Position numbers and translations under genes: made by a program
The notes under the pieces: generated by a model
What the model was told of the DNA's origin: nothing
Seen by the model: the letters and a program-made list of their open reading frames with translations, nothing else
Database searches by the model: none
From: a bacterium
GTDB taxonomy: Bacteria > Actinomycetota > Acidimicrobiia > Spongiisociales > JAENVV01
NCBI GenBank assembly: GCA_024639975.1
Contig: JAHEFX010000005.1
Coordinates: 1 to 57,783 of the forward strand
Length of the DNA stretch: 57,783 nucleotides
Direction: 5' to 3'
In this document: piece by piece, positions 38,995 through 48,829 of the stretch
How the letters are laid out: each line of letters starts with the position of its first letter
Position numbering within the stretch: the stretch's first letter is position 1

Positions 38995-40785
38995 CTAGAT
39001 GCGTACGAGCAGCGGTATCCAAGCGGAGAGCCGGGTGGGGCCGCCCGGGGGCGACGAGAGCTCCATCCGGCCTCCGACCGCTCCCAGCCGATCGGAGAGA
39101 CCGACGAGCCCGCTCCCCCGGCTCATGTCGGCGCCGCCCCGGCCGTCGTCGGTGACCACGATCGACAACTCTCGCTGCCCCTGTCGAACCTCGACCGCGA
39201 TCGACCCGCTTCCGGCATGCCGGACGGCGTTGGTCACGGCCTCGGCAATCACGAAGTATGCGGCTCCCTCGACCCCCGAGCCGAGGCGTTCGACCTCCAC
39301 ATCGGTTCGGATCGTCGACCCGCCTCCTTCGAACTGGCCCGCGAGCGACTCGATCGCCGATGCCAGCCCATCGGCCTCGAGCGTTGGCGGGTACATCCCC
39401 CGGGCGAGGTCGCGCAGCTCGGCGTGGGCGTCCTTGGCGGCCCGGGAGATCGCAACGGCATCGTCGACGATCGCGTCGGAGACCTCGGAGCGCTCGAGTT
39501 TGATGCGGAGCCGATCGGCCTCCATCGAGAGCGCAAGCAATCGTTGCTGGGCACCGTCGTGGAGATCCCGCTCGATCTGGCGTCGTGCGTTGTCGGCCGC
39601 CTCGATGACGCGCTTGCGGGACTCGAGGACCTCGGCCATCTGGGCCCGGACCTCCGTCTGCAGCCTGAGACGATCCATCGACAGGGCGATGGTCATGGCG
39701 GTCTGCTCGGCGAGGACCCGCGGCACCGAGTCGACATGGTCGATGAATCCGATCTCCTTGTCCTCCACCACGAGCGGCTCGCGCAGCCTCCCTGGTTCAT
39801 TCGGGTCCGGGAACGGGCGACCGTCGACCGAGACCAGTTCTCCGGAGGGGTCCCGGACGAGGCCGACTGCGGCCGTCGGGTCCCCCAGGGTGTCGGCGGC
39901 CACCCGCTCGAGTTCTTCCGGGCTGCCGGCCCGCTCCGCGGCGACGACCAGCCTCGCCACCTCGCCACCCCAGAGGCGGGATCGGATCAATCCCGCAGCG
40001 ATGCCCCACGGAACGGCGAGCACGGCGATCTCGGACCACGCCGAGGCCGAGAGGAAGGTCGCGTCGACGAGCCCGGCTCGAACGAGCGCCTCGTCGACGA
40101 CGGTGAGCATGACGATCGGGACGATCATGAGGAGCGGGGCCATGCTTCGCCGCGCCTGGCGATCGCCCCGGAAGAACCTCGTCAGCAGGAGTCCCAGCGA
40201 GGCGATGATCAGGACGTTGCCAATCGTCGCGACGGAGGCGAGGAGGGATCCCACTGCCTCGGGAGCGTCGGGCAGCGGGACGATCGCCGCTCCCGCACCG
40301 AGCGAGTCGGGATCGGCCCAGAGGGCTCGCGCGCCCCAACCCACGACGGCCCAGGTCGCCCACCCGGTGGAGAGGATCCAGCCGCTTCGCTTCGGGTCGC
40401 CCAGCGGGAAGGAGAGCGCGGCGTGCCAGACGACCGCGAGGAACACCATGCGGGCCGCCTGCCACGAGACCGTGTGCCCATAGACACCAAGGTCCATCTC
40501 GAGCAGTTTCAGCGAGCCGGCCAACGCCAGCACCCCGGCCAGGCGGTTCCCGGTCGCCTGGATGGAGATCAAGGCGGCGACGCCGAGGAACGAGACGGCC
40601 ATGAAGAGGTCGATGGGCCACGGCCACTCCTTCCCCACCCCGAGGCAGACCTCATCGGGACAGAGGGCGATGACGACCACGGCGGCGCCCAGGAGGGCGC
40701 CGACTACGCCCAGTGCCCAGGGATCGGGTCCCTGCCGGGAGCGACGGGGAACGCCGAGGAGCGCCGCCGCCGTCCGATCGCTCAC
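38995..40785 (-). CDS. membrane sensor histidine kinase (HisKA_3/NarL type)
   Basis: N-terminal TM segments; RQIERDLHDGAQQRLLALSMEADRLRIKLE; VTDDGRGGADMSRGSGLVGLSDRL. Confidence 0.92.
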   Translation of the reverse strand: MSDRTAAALLGVPRRSRQGPDPWALGVVGALLGAAVVVIALCPDEVCLGVGKEWPWPIDLFMAVSFLGVAALISIQATGNRLAGVLALAGSLKLLEMDLGVYGHTVSWQAARMVFLAVVWHAALSFPLGDPKRSGWILSTGWATWAVVGWGARALWADPDSLGAGAAIVPLPDAPEAVGSLLASVATIGNVLIIASLGLLLTRFFRGDRQARRSMAPLLMIVPIVMLTVVDEALVRAGLVDATFLSASAWSEIAVLAVPWGIAAGLIRSRLWGGEVARLVVAAERAGSPEELERVAADTLGDPTAAVGLVRDPSGELVSVDGRPFPDPNEPGRLREPLVVEDKEIGFIDHVDSVPRVLAEQTAMTIALSMDRLRLQTEVRAQMAEVLESRKRVIEAADNARRQIERDLHDGAQQRLLALSMEADRLRIKLERSEVSDAIVDDAVAISRAAKDAHAELRDLARGMYPPTLEADGLASAIESLAGQFEGGGSTIRTDVEVERLGSGVEGAAYFVIAEAVTNAVRHAGSGSIAVEVRQGQRELSIVVTDDGRGGADMSRGSGLVGLSDRLGAVGGRMELSSPPGGPTRLSAWIPLLVRI

Positions 40786-42176
40786 CGACAGACCCCGGCC
40801 CGCACGGCAGCGCGGATGACGGCCTCGGCCACGGCCGGGGCGACCGATCGATCCATCGCCTCGGGCACGATGCGGTCGACCCGCAGGTCGTCGCGCACGG
40901 TCGCGGCTATGGCGTCGGCGGCGGCGAGTTTCATCGACTCGGTGATGGCCGTCGCACCCGCATCGAGCGCCCCCCGGAAGATCCCCGGGAAGGCGAGCAC
41001 GTTGTTGATCTGGTTGGGGTAGTCCGAACGACCCGTGGCGATCACGCCGGCGATGTCCCCGATCTCCTCCGGCACGATCTCAGGGTCCGGGTTCGACAGG
41101 GCGAACACCAACGGTTGGGCAGCCATGGACTCGACCTCGGCCCGGGTCACGATGTTCGGCCGGGACACACCGATGAAGCAGTCGGCACCCACCATGGCCT
41201 CCTCCAGTCCGCCGGTGATACCCCGCGGGTTCGTGTGCTCGGCGAGCCATGCCTTGCCATGGGAGAACTCCTCCCGGCCCTCGTAGACGGCCCCCTTGGA
41301 GTCCGTGACGACGATGTCGGGGACGCCGGCGTTCGTCAGGATCTTGGCGATCGCCACCCCTGCGGCGCCGGCACCGGCGATCACCACCCGGAGGTGGCGC
41401 ATCCGGCGTTCGGTGAGTCGGCAGGCGTTGTCGAGTGCTGCAAGGACGACGATGGCGGTTCCGTGCTGGTCGTCGTGGAAGACCGGGATGTCGAGCGCCT
41501 CTCGGAGCGCTTCCTCGACCACGAAGCAGGCGGGTGCCGCGATGTCCTCGAGGTTCACGCCGCCGAATGACGGTGCCAACCGGGTGACCGTCTCGATGAT
41601 CTCATCGGGGTCGGTCGTGCTCAGGACGACAGGGAAGGCATCGACGTCGCCGAACTCCTTGAAGAGCATCGCTTTACCCTCCATCACCGGGAGCGAGGCC
41701 AAAGGACCGATGTCGCCCAGTCCGAGCACGGCCGTGCCATCCGATACGACGGCGACCGTGGTGGCTCGACCGGTGTACTTCCAGGCGAGCGACTCGTCGG
41801 CGGCGATCGCCAGGCACACCCGGGCGACCCCGGGCGTGTATGCGACCGAGAGGTCGTCACGATCCCGAAGGGGGAAGCGGGGCACCACATCGAGTTTGCC
41901 ACCCCGATGGAGGTGGAAGACGATGTCGTCGGACTCGAGGATCTCGACGCCCTCCATGTCCGAGAGGCCCAGGACGATGGCATTCGCGTGGTCCTCGGAC
42001 TCGGCGTCGACCACGATCTCGCGGGTGATGGAATCGCCCCCGACCTCGAATCCGGAGAGCTTGGTGATGTTTCCACCGAGCTCACCTACGGCGGTGGCGA
42101 ACCGGCCGAGCGTCCCCGGCAGGTGGTGCAGGCGTACGACGAGCCTCACCGAGAAGGCGGCGGTGGTGTGGGACAT
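40782..42176 (-). CDS. NAD(P)-dependent malic enzyme with N-terminal ACT domain
   Basis: ACT region VRLHHLPGTLGRFATAVGELGGNITKLSGFE; malic core SVAYTPGVARVC, PVFHDDQHGTAIVVLAAL, GAGAAGVAIAKIL. Confidence 0.93.
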   Translation of the reverse strand: MSHTTAAFSVRLVVRLHHLPGTLGRFATAVGELGGNITKLSGFEVGGDSITREIVVDAESEDHANAIVLGLSDMEGVEILESDDIVFHLHRGGKLDVVPRFPLRDRDDLSVAYTPGVARVCLAIAADESLAWKYTGRATTVAVVSDGTAVLGLGDIGPLASLPVMEGKAMLFKEFGDVDAFPVVLSTTDPDEIIETVTRLAPSFGGVNLEDIAAPACFVVEEALREALDIPVFHDDQHGTAIVVLAALDNACRLTERRMRHLRVVIAGAGAAGVAIAKILTNAGVPDIVVTDSKGAVYEGREEFSHGKAWLAEHTNPRGITGGLEEAMVGADCFIGVSRPNIVTRAEVESMAAQPLVFALSNPDPEIVPEEIGDIAGVIATGRSDYPNQINNVLAFPGIFRGALDAGATAITESMKLAAADAIAATVRDDLRVDRIVPEAMDRSVAPAVAEAVIRAAVRAGVCR

Positions 42177-42270
42177 GGCGCGTCAGCTCCGTTCCGGGGA
42201 TCCGAACGGTACCAATCGGCCCGGAGCGATGAGTTGCCCAAGAACGGCGAATCTTTTCACCACAAGTACT

Positions 42271-42299
42271 TTGTGAAGTGGTTAACAAAGTCGTAACAT
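42271..42299 (+). promoter_or_regulatory. putative ppdK promoter
   Basis: TTGTGA-17 bp-TAACAT; +1 predicted at about 42306, next to ATG 42307. Confidence 0.4.
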
Positions 42300-44955
42300 G
42301 GTCCCCATGGAGCGCATGGTTTACGCATTCGAAGACGGCGACCGCACGATGGCGGCGATACTCGGGGGGAAAGGGGCGAATCTCGCAGAGATGACCCGCT
42401 CCGGATTCCCGGTACCTCCCGGTTTCACGGTCACGACGGGCGCCTGCAACGCCTTCCACGCGGCGGGGTCGCTTGTCCCCGACGGCCTCTGGGAAGAAGT
42501 CGACGCCTCAGTCGCCGCCTTGGAGGAGAAGAGCGGCAAGCAGTTCGGTTCGGTGACGAACCCGCTGCTGGTCTCGGTCCGATCCGGATCCCCCATCTCG
42601 ATGCCCGGGATGATGGACACCATCCTGAACCTGGGGCTGAACCCCAAGGCGACCGAGGGCCTCGCGAACCTCACCGGCGATCCCGAATTCGCCTGGGAGG
42701 CCTACCGCCGGTTCATCCGCATGTTCGCCGAGATCGTCTTCGGCGTCCCCGCCGAGCCCCTCGACCACGCCATGGAGCGCGCCCAGGAGGCCAACGGCGG
42801 CTCGCTCGACGAGGAGGGGCTGCGGTCACTCATCGACCGCATGGAACGGATCATCCGCGGGCACGCACACCGATCGATTCCCGAGGAGCCGATCGAGCAG
42901 CTCCACCTGGCCATCCAGGCAGTCTTCAACTCCTGGCAGAACCGCCGGGCCATCGACTACCGGAACCACAACGGCATCGCCCACGACCTCGGCACCGCCG
43001 TCAACGTCCAGACCATGGTGTTCGGGAACGCCGCCGGCGAGTCGGCCACGGGTGTCTCGTTCACCCGCAACCCTGCGACGGGCGAGCCGGGTCTCTATGG
43101 TGAGTACCTCCCCGACGCCCAGGGTGAGGACATCGTCGCCGGCGTCCGCACTCCCCTGCCGGTCTCCGACCTCGCCCGGGTCATGCCGGACCGCTACGAG
43201 GAGCTGGCGGCCCATGCCGAGGCACTCGAACAGCACTACGGCGACATGCAGGACATCGAGTGGACGGTCGAATCCGGGACGCTCTACCTCCTGCAGACGA
43301 GGAGGGGCAAGCGCACCGGTCGGGCTGCGGTCCGCATCGCCGTCGACATGGTCACCGAAGGGGTCATCGACCACATCGAGGCCGTCAAGCGGGTCGACCC
43401 CGACCAGCTCGAACAGCTGCTGCACCCCGTCGTCGACCCGGACGCATCGTTCGAGGTGATGGCCACCGGCCTCCCCGCATCGCCCGGCGCCGCCTCGGGC
43501 CGAGTCGTGTTCGACGCCGACGACGCCGTGGTCGCCGCGGCAGAGGGGCCGGTCATCCTGGTCCGACACGAGACCAGCCCCGACGACTTCCACGGGATGG
43601 CCGTTGCTGCCGCGATCGTCACCTCCAAGGGTGGCGTGACGTCCCACGCCGCCGTCGTCGCACGAGGCATGGGCAAGTGCTGCGTCGCCGGTGCGGGTGA
43701 CCTGGACGTGGACTACGCCAAGGAGCAGGTCTCCTCGGGCGAGATCGTCGTCAAGAAGGGTGAGTGGCTCACCATCGACGGGAACTCCGGACAAGTGATC
43801 TCGGGCCACGTGGACACGATCGAGCCGACGTTCGACGACCACTTCGAGACGCTCATGGCCTGGGCCGACGAGATCCGCACCCTCAAGGTGCGCACCAACG
43901 CCGACACCCCCCACGATGCCGACGTGGCCCGGCGCTTCGGCGCCGAGGGAATCGGTCTCTGCCGGACCGAGCACATGTTCTTCGGCGAGGAGCGGATCGC
44001 CGCGATCCGCAAGATGATCATCAGCCAGACCCCTCGTGAGCGCCGGGACGCCCTCGCCAGGCTCGAGCCGTACCAGGTCGAGGACTTCATCGGGATCTTC
44101 GAGACCATGGACGGACTCCCCGTCACGATCCGTCTCCTGGACCCACCCCTTCATGAGTTCCTGCCCAGCCACGAGGAGCTGACCCACGAGCTGACGGACC
44201 TGAAGGTGCGCCTCCAGTCCGCCCCGGACCTGGCGTCGCTCGACGCGATGCTCACCCGGGTGGCCGAGCTCGACAACCTGATCGCCCAGGTGGAGCGACT
44301 GTCCGAGGTGAACCCGATGCTCGGTCACCGTGGCTGCCGGCTCGGCAACGCCTACCCCGAGGTCACCGAGATGCAGACGAGGGCCATCTTCACGGCTGCC
44401 GTGAAGTGCGCCGAGCGTGGCATCGTCGTCAAACCGCAGGTGATGGTGCCCCTGGTCGGCTTCAAGGGCGAGCTCGACCAGCAGGCCGAGATCATCCGCC
44501 GGATCGCCGAGGAGGTCCTCAGCCAGGAGGGCATCGACATCGAGTACACACTCGGCACGATGATCGAGCTGCCGAGGGCGGCCCTGGTGGCCGACCAGCT
44601 CGCGGAGACGGCGGAGTTCTTCTCCTTCGGGACGAACGACCTCACGCAGACCGCGCTCGGCATGAGTCGTGACGACGCCGGACGGTTCCTGCCGTCCTAC
44701 GTGGAGCACGGCATCATCGCGGCGGACCCCTTCCAGAGCCTCGACACGACGGGCGTCGGTGGTCTGATAGAGATCGCGGCCGAGCGGGGCCGAGCGGGCC
44801 GGCCCGACATCGAGCTCGGCATCTGCGGTGAGCATGGCGGCGATCCCGCCTCCGTGGCCTTCATGCACGGTGTCGGGGTCGAGTACGTGTCCTGCTCGCC
44901 GTTCCGGGTGCCCGTGGCCCGCCTCGCCGCAGCCCACGCCGTACTCAACGAGTAG
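42298..44955 (+). CDS. ppdK: pyruvate, phosphate dikinase
   Basis: LGGKGANLAEMTRSGFPVPPGFTVTT, GGVTSHAAVVARGMGKCCVAG, LGHRGCRLG, CGEHGGDPASVAF; start ATG 42298 or 42307. Confidence 0.97.
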   Translation: MVPMERMVYAFEDGDRTMAAILGGKGANLAEMTRSGFPVPPGFTVTTGACNAFHAAGSLVPDGLWEEVDASVAALEEKSGKQFGSVTNPLLVSVRSGSPISMPGMMDTILNLGLNPKATEGLANLTGDPEFAWEAYRRFIRMFAEIVFGVPAEPLDHAMERAQEANGGSLDEEGLRSLIDRMERIIRGHAHRSIPEEPIEQLHLAIQAVFNSWQNRRAIDYRNHNGIAHDLGTAVNVQTMVFGNAAGESATGVSFTRNPATGEPGLYGEYLPDAQGEDIVAGVRTPLPVSDLARVMPDRYEELAAHAEALEQHYGDMQDIEWTVESGTLYLLQTRRGKRTGRAAVRIAVDMVTEGVIDHIEAVKRVDPDQLEQLLHPVVDPDASFEVMATGLPASPGAASGRVVFDADDAVVAAAEGPVILVRHETSPDDFHGMAVAAAIVTSKGGVTSHAAVVARGMGKCCVAGAGDLDVDYAKEQVSSGEIVVKKGEWLTIDGNSGQVISGHVDTIEPTFDDHFETLMAWADEIRTLKVRTNADTPHDADVARRFGAEGIGLCRTEHMFFGEERIAAIRKMIISQTPRERRDALARLEPYQVEDFIGIFETMDGLPVTIRLLDPPLHEFLPSHEELTHELTDLKVRLQSAPDLASLDAMLTRVAELDNLIAQVERLSEVNPMLGHRGCRLGNAYPEVTEMQTRAIFTAAVKCAERGIVVKPQVMVPLVGFKGELDQQAEIIRRIAEEVLSQEGIDIEYTLGTMIELPRAALVADQLAETAEFFSFGTNDLTQTALGMSRDDAGRFLPSYVEHGIIAADPFQSLDTTGVGGLIEIAAERGRAGRPDIELGICGEHGGDPASVAFMHGVGVEYVSCSPFRVPVARLAAAHAVLNE

Positions 44956-44974
44956 CCGAACCAGCCCAAACCGA

Positions 44975-45001
44975 GCGGGGGTGGCCGACGGCCACCCCCG
45001 C
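44975..45001 (+). terminator. strong hairpin downstream of ppdK
   Basis: gcgggggtggccgacggccacccccgc, stem of about 12 bp. Confidence 0.6.
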
Positions 45002-45048
45002 TTCGCGTGTGTAACCGAACTACGACCGGGCACCAATACCATCGGCTC

Positions 45049-46452
45049 GTGCTGTTCCCGACCATCCAGTTCGCGGTCTTCTTCGTCATCGTCCTGACTG
45101 CCAACTGGCTGCTGATGCGCAACCGGGCATGGTGGAAGGTGGCCATGTTGACCGCCTCCTACGTCTTCTACGCGGCGTGGGACTGGCGCTTCGTGTTCCT
45201 GATCGTGCTGTCGACGATCGGGAACCAAGCCGCTGCGACAGCCATGTCGGGTGCCGTCGACGAGCGCACCCGCAAGCGCGTCGTGACGGCGGCCGTGGTC
45301 GGCAACCTCGGCGTCCTCGGGTGGTTCAAGTACTACGGCTTCTTCGTGTCGTCGCTGGTCAACCTGTTCGGGACGGTCGGCATCGACATCCCGCTCCCCC
45401 TCCTCCAGATCACCCTGCCGGTCGGCATCTCGTTCTTCACCTTCCAGGCCCTGTCCTACGTGCTCGACGTCTACTGGCGCAGGCAGGAGCCGTCATCGCC
45501 CATCGACTTCGCCGTCTACCTGGCGTTCTTCCCCCAGCTCGTGGCCGGCCCGATCGTCCGGGCGACGGAGTTCCTGCCCCAGCTCCAAGGCCCGCGTGAT
45601 GCTCGCCGCATCCCCGCCGCCGAGGCGTTCCTGCTGATCGCCGGCGGGCTCTTCAAGAAGGTCGTGGTCGCGACCACACTCGGTACCGAGATCGTCGACC
45701 CGGTGTTCGCCCAGCCCGAAGCCCACTCGGCATTCGAGGTCCTCGTCGGGGTCTACGCCTACGCGGTCCAGATCTACAGCGACTTCTCCGGGTACACGGA
45801 CATCGCGATCGGGGTTGCGCTGCTCATGGGCTTCCGGTTCCCACAGAACTTCAACCGCCCATACTCGGCCGTGAGTCTCCAGGACTTCTGGCGTCGTTGG
45901 CACATGACCCTCTCCCGATGGCTCCGCGACTACCTGTACATCCCCCTCGGCGGCAGCCGCGGGTCCGAACGGGCGACCTATCGGAACCTGATGCTCACGA
46001 TGGTGCTCGGTGGCCTCTGGCACGGTGCTGCCTGGACCTTCGTCGTGTGGGGGACGCTCCACGGCGGATGGCTGGCGCTCGAGCGCTGGCAGCAGGGACG
46101 GCGTCCCGAGGGCGCCCCGGCGATCAACCCCTGGATCGGTCGGCTGATCACGTTCCACGTCGTCTGCCTCGGCTGGGTGTTCTTCCGGGCCGACTCGTTC
46201 GAGACCGCCTGGGCGATCCTCGGGCAGCTGGTCGACTTCGGCCCCGCTCCCTTGGTCACCCCGACCATCCTGCTCCTCGTGGCAGGCGGGATCGGGGTCC
46301 AGTACATCCCACAGGGCACCAGACTATGGATTCGTGCGGGATTCGGCCGCTTCGGCGTCGCTGCCATGACGGCCGTGCTCGCCGCCTTCCTCCTCGTCCT
46401 CGACGCCTTCGGGCCCGAGGGCGTCGCCCCGTTCATCTACTTCCAGTTCTGA
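45049..46452 (+). CDS. MBOAT family O-acyltransferase
   Basis: Polytopic; FFTFQALSYVLDVYWRR, QIYSDFSGYTDIAIGVALLMGF, NFNRPYSAVSLQDFWRRWHMTLSRWLRDYLYIPLGGSRG, GLWHGAAWTFVVWG; likely GTG start. Confidence 0.93.
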   Translation: MLFPTIQFAVFFVIVLTANWLLMRNRAWWKVAMLTASYVFYAAWDWRFVFLIVLSTIGNQAAATAMSGAVDERTRKRVVTAAVVGNLGVLGWFKYYGFFVSSLVNLFGTVGIDIPLPLLQITLPVGISFFTFQALSYVLDVYWRRQEPSSPIDFAVYLAFFPQLVAGPIVRATEFLPQLQGPRDARRIPAAEAFLLIAGGLFKKVVVATTLGTEIVDPVFAQPEAHSAFEVLVGVYAYAVQIYSDFSGYTDIAIGVALLMGFRFPQNFNRPYSAVSLQDFWRRWHMTLSRWLRDYLYIPLGGSRGSERATYRNLMLTMVLGGLWHGAAWTFVVWGTLHGGWLALERWQQGRRPEGAPAINPWIGRLITFHVVCLGWVFFRADSFETAWAILGQLVDFGPAPLVTPTILLLVAGGIGVQYIPQGTRLWIRAGFGRFGVAAMTAVLAAFLLVLDAFGPEGVAPFIYFQF

Positions 46453-47423
46453 TGCAAGAAGAACCCACCATCCCAGCCGGTCACGTCATCCTCATCATCG
46501 TGGGTGCCTTGCTCGTCGCCGTCTTCCTCAATGCCCCCGGCCTGTTGGACACCGCCGAGCGCCAGTCGGGCTCCACCCGATCGCTGGCGGTCGGGGTCAT
46601 GAACCCGATCGCAACGATCTCGAATGCGCTGTTCATCGACGCACCCCACCAGGCGCTCGATCGCCTCGCCCACGGGGCGCCGGACGAGTCGGTCATCGTC
46701 GCCGACGACGAAGTGACCTCCACCACGTTCCCGACGGCCACGACCACGACCACCGTCCCGACCCGGACGATCACGGCCGAGGACCCCCTCCGACTCCTCG
46801 TCGCCGGGGACTCGATGGTCGGCCAGTTCGGCCCGGTGCTCGAGCGGACCGCCGAGCGATCGGGACTGGTCGCCGGCGACCACTTCTTCGAGTTCTCGAC
46901 CGGACTGACCCGCCCGGACGCGCTCGACTGGGGCGTGAAGATCGAAGAGCTTCGATCCGAGTACGGCTCGGAGGTCATCGTCCTCTACCTGGGTGCAAAC
47001 GACGCCCAGGAGATCCTCATCGACGGGACCTGGCGCTCCTATGACTCCCCAGACGGCGCCTGGGAGGCCGAGTACCGCTCGAGGGTCGCCGCCTTGATGT
47101 CGCAGCTGGATGCTTCGGGTGCCGAGACCTACTGGATGGGGCTGCCGGTCACCTCCTCCGACGTCCAGAACGCCCGCTACGAGTTCTTCAACTCGATCTA
47201 CGAGGCGGAGGCCGAGGCGTTCGATTCCATCCGGTTCGTGCCGGTCTGGGACTGGTTCACCGGCGACGACGGGACCTACTCCGAGTACCTCATCGATGAC
47301 GACGGCTCGCTGACCGACATGCGCCTCGACGACGGCATCCACTACACGACGGCCGGAGCCCAACACCTCGCCAATCGGGTCTTCCCGATCCTGGCCGGGG
47401 ACTACGGGATCGAGACCGGCTAG
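46452..47423 (+). CDS. membrane-anchored SGNH/GDSL hydrolase (DUF459-like)
   Basis: TM helix, Thr-rich linker TSTTFPTATTTTTVPTRT, LLVAGDSMVGQFG, YLGANDAQ, DDGIHYTTAGA; start overlaps the MBOAT stop. Confidence 0.88.
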   Translation: MQEEPTIPAGHVILIIVGALLVAVFLNAPGLLDTAERQSGSTRSLAVGVMNPIATISNALFIDAPHQALDRLAHGAPDESVIVADDEVTSTTFPTATTTTTVPTRTITAEDPLRLLVAGDSMVGQFGPVLERTAERSGLVAGDHFFEFSTGLTRPDALDWGVKIEELRSEYGSEVIVLYLGANDAQEILIDGTWRSYDSPDGAWEAEYRSRVAALMSQLDASGAETYWMGLPVTSSDVQNARYEFFNSIYEAEAEAFDSIRFVPVWDWFTGDDGTYSEYLIDDDGSLTDMRLDDGIHYTTAGAQHLANRVFPILAGDYGIETG

Positions 47424-48766
47424 CGCACCGGGTCGAGGCGACGCAGCTCGCCAGACATGAGGCCGATGACGATCTCACCGCTGCCGTCGACGCCGAAGAC
47501 CTGCAACTGGGGCTGGGCCCCGAGCTCCTCGACCCAGTCGCGTTCGTCTGTCACCGCTCCGTCGACGTAGACGAAGGATCGAATCCAGCCCACGCACCAG
47601 TCGCCGTAGAAATAGGTGCCGTCGAGCTCGGGGATCGCCGAACCGCGATAGACGACGCCGCCGGTCACCGAGCAGCCGTCCTCGTGCCGGTATTCGAGTA
47701 CCGGCATCGTGTAGTTCGCCGGATCACAGCCGGACTCGAAGAAGCAGTTCGAGCCCTCCATGTTGGCCCAACCGAAGTTGTGGCCACCCGGGAGCACGGG
47801 GACGACGTCGATCTCCTCGATGTCCCCCTGGCCGACGTCGCCGATATAGACCAGCCCGGTCTCGTGGTCGATGTCGAACCGCCAGGGGTTCCGCAGTCCG
47901 AACGCCCAGACCTCCGGGGCCCCATCGACGCCGTCGGCGAAAGGATTGTCCGACGGGATCGCGTAGGGATCCCCGCCATCCACATCCAGCCGAAGCATCG
48001 CGCCGAAGAAGGTGTTCGGGTCCTGGGGTTGGGTGCGAGCCGAGGCACCTTCGCCCGAAGAGATGTAGAGGTACCCATCGGGGCCGAACCGAAGCATCCC
48101 GGCGTAGTGGCGGATATCGGTCGATTCCTCGGGCTGGCGCCGCTCGTACAAGACCTTCTCGGAATCCGGATCGCCCACGTCGGGGTCCGAGGAGACGGAG
48201 AACTCACTCACCTGTCGCTGGGCGTCGGGACGGTCGGTGAAGTAGACGAAGAAGCGGCCGTTCGAGTCGTAGTCGGGGTGGAAGGCAAGACCGAGCAGGC
48301 CCTGCTCGATGCCGTTGGCGAGGACCCGATCGGAGATGTCCATGAAGGTCCCTTCGGACCCGTCGGGGTGGATGACCTTCACCCGGCCCGACCGCTCGGT
48401 CACGAACAGGCGGTCGTCGCCGGCCGGAGCCGTGATCATCGTCGGCTGGCTGGCGGATCCGACGTCGGTGAAGACCAGGCCCTGCAGCGGTGCCGCAGGC
48501 TCGGTGGGCACCGTCGAGCCGGTGTCGCTGTCCGTCGGGTCGGTCGGATCGACCGCTCCGTCGCCGGATTCGGTCCCGTCGGTCGTCGACGATTCGGTGG
48601 TCCCGGTGCCTTCGACGGTGCTGGTCGGCCCCAGACTCGTGCCATCGCCGTCGCCTCGGAAGAGCAGCCATCCCAGGACGAGACCCACGACCAGAACGCC
48701 GATGAGGGCTCGGATCGCTCCTGCAGGCGAACCGTTGCGGTGCGAACGGGGCTGGGTGGGCTCCAT
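47420..48766 (-). CDS. PQQ-dependent sugar dehydrogenase-like protein (glucose/sorbosone dehydrogenase family)
   Basis: TM anchor, Ser/Thr linker, GLLGLAFHPDYDSNGRFFVYFTD, NPWRFDIDHETGLVYIGDVGQGDIEEIDV. Confidence 0.92.
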   Translation of the reverse strand: MEPTQPRSHRNGSPAGAIRALIGVLVVGLVLGWLLFRGDGDGTSLGPTSTVEGTGTTESSTTDGTESGDGAVDPTDPTDSDTGSTVPTEPAAPLQGLVFTDVGSASQPTMITAPAGDDRLFVTERSGRVKVIHPDGSEGTFMDISDRVLANGIEQGLLGLAFHPDYDSNGRFFVYFTDRPDAQRQVSEFSVSSDPDVGDPDSEKVLYERRQPEESTDIRHYAGMLRFGPDGYLYISSGEGASARTQPQDPNTFFGAMLRLDVDGGDPYAIPSDNPFADGVDGAPEVWAFGLRNPWRFDIDHETGLVYIGDVGQGDIEEIDVVPVLPGGHNFGWANMEGSNCFFESGCDPANYTMPVLEYRHEDGCSVTGGVVYRGSAIPELDGTYFYGDWCVGWIRSFVYVDGAVTDERDWVEELGAQPQLQVFGVDGSGEIVIGLMSGELRRLDPVR

Positions 48767-48829
48767 CGGGCGGCGAGTGTATCCGCGTGTTCCCCAAGTT
48801 TCCGGGATCGTACGGCGATACTGCCCGGG

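Noticed and set aside
42826-45228. 800-aa - strand ORF
   Set aside because: Antisense to ppdK; sequence is a mirror of ppdK codon bias.
46710-46770. Thr-rich tract (TSTTFPTATTTTTVPTRT) as a frameshift or phase-variable repeat
   Set aside because: Codons are mixed (acc, acg, act), not a homopolymer or simple DNA repeat; looks like an extracellular linker.
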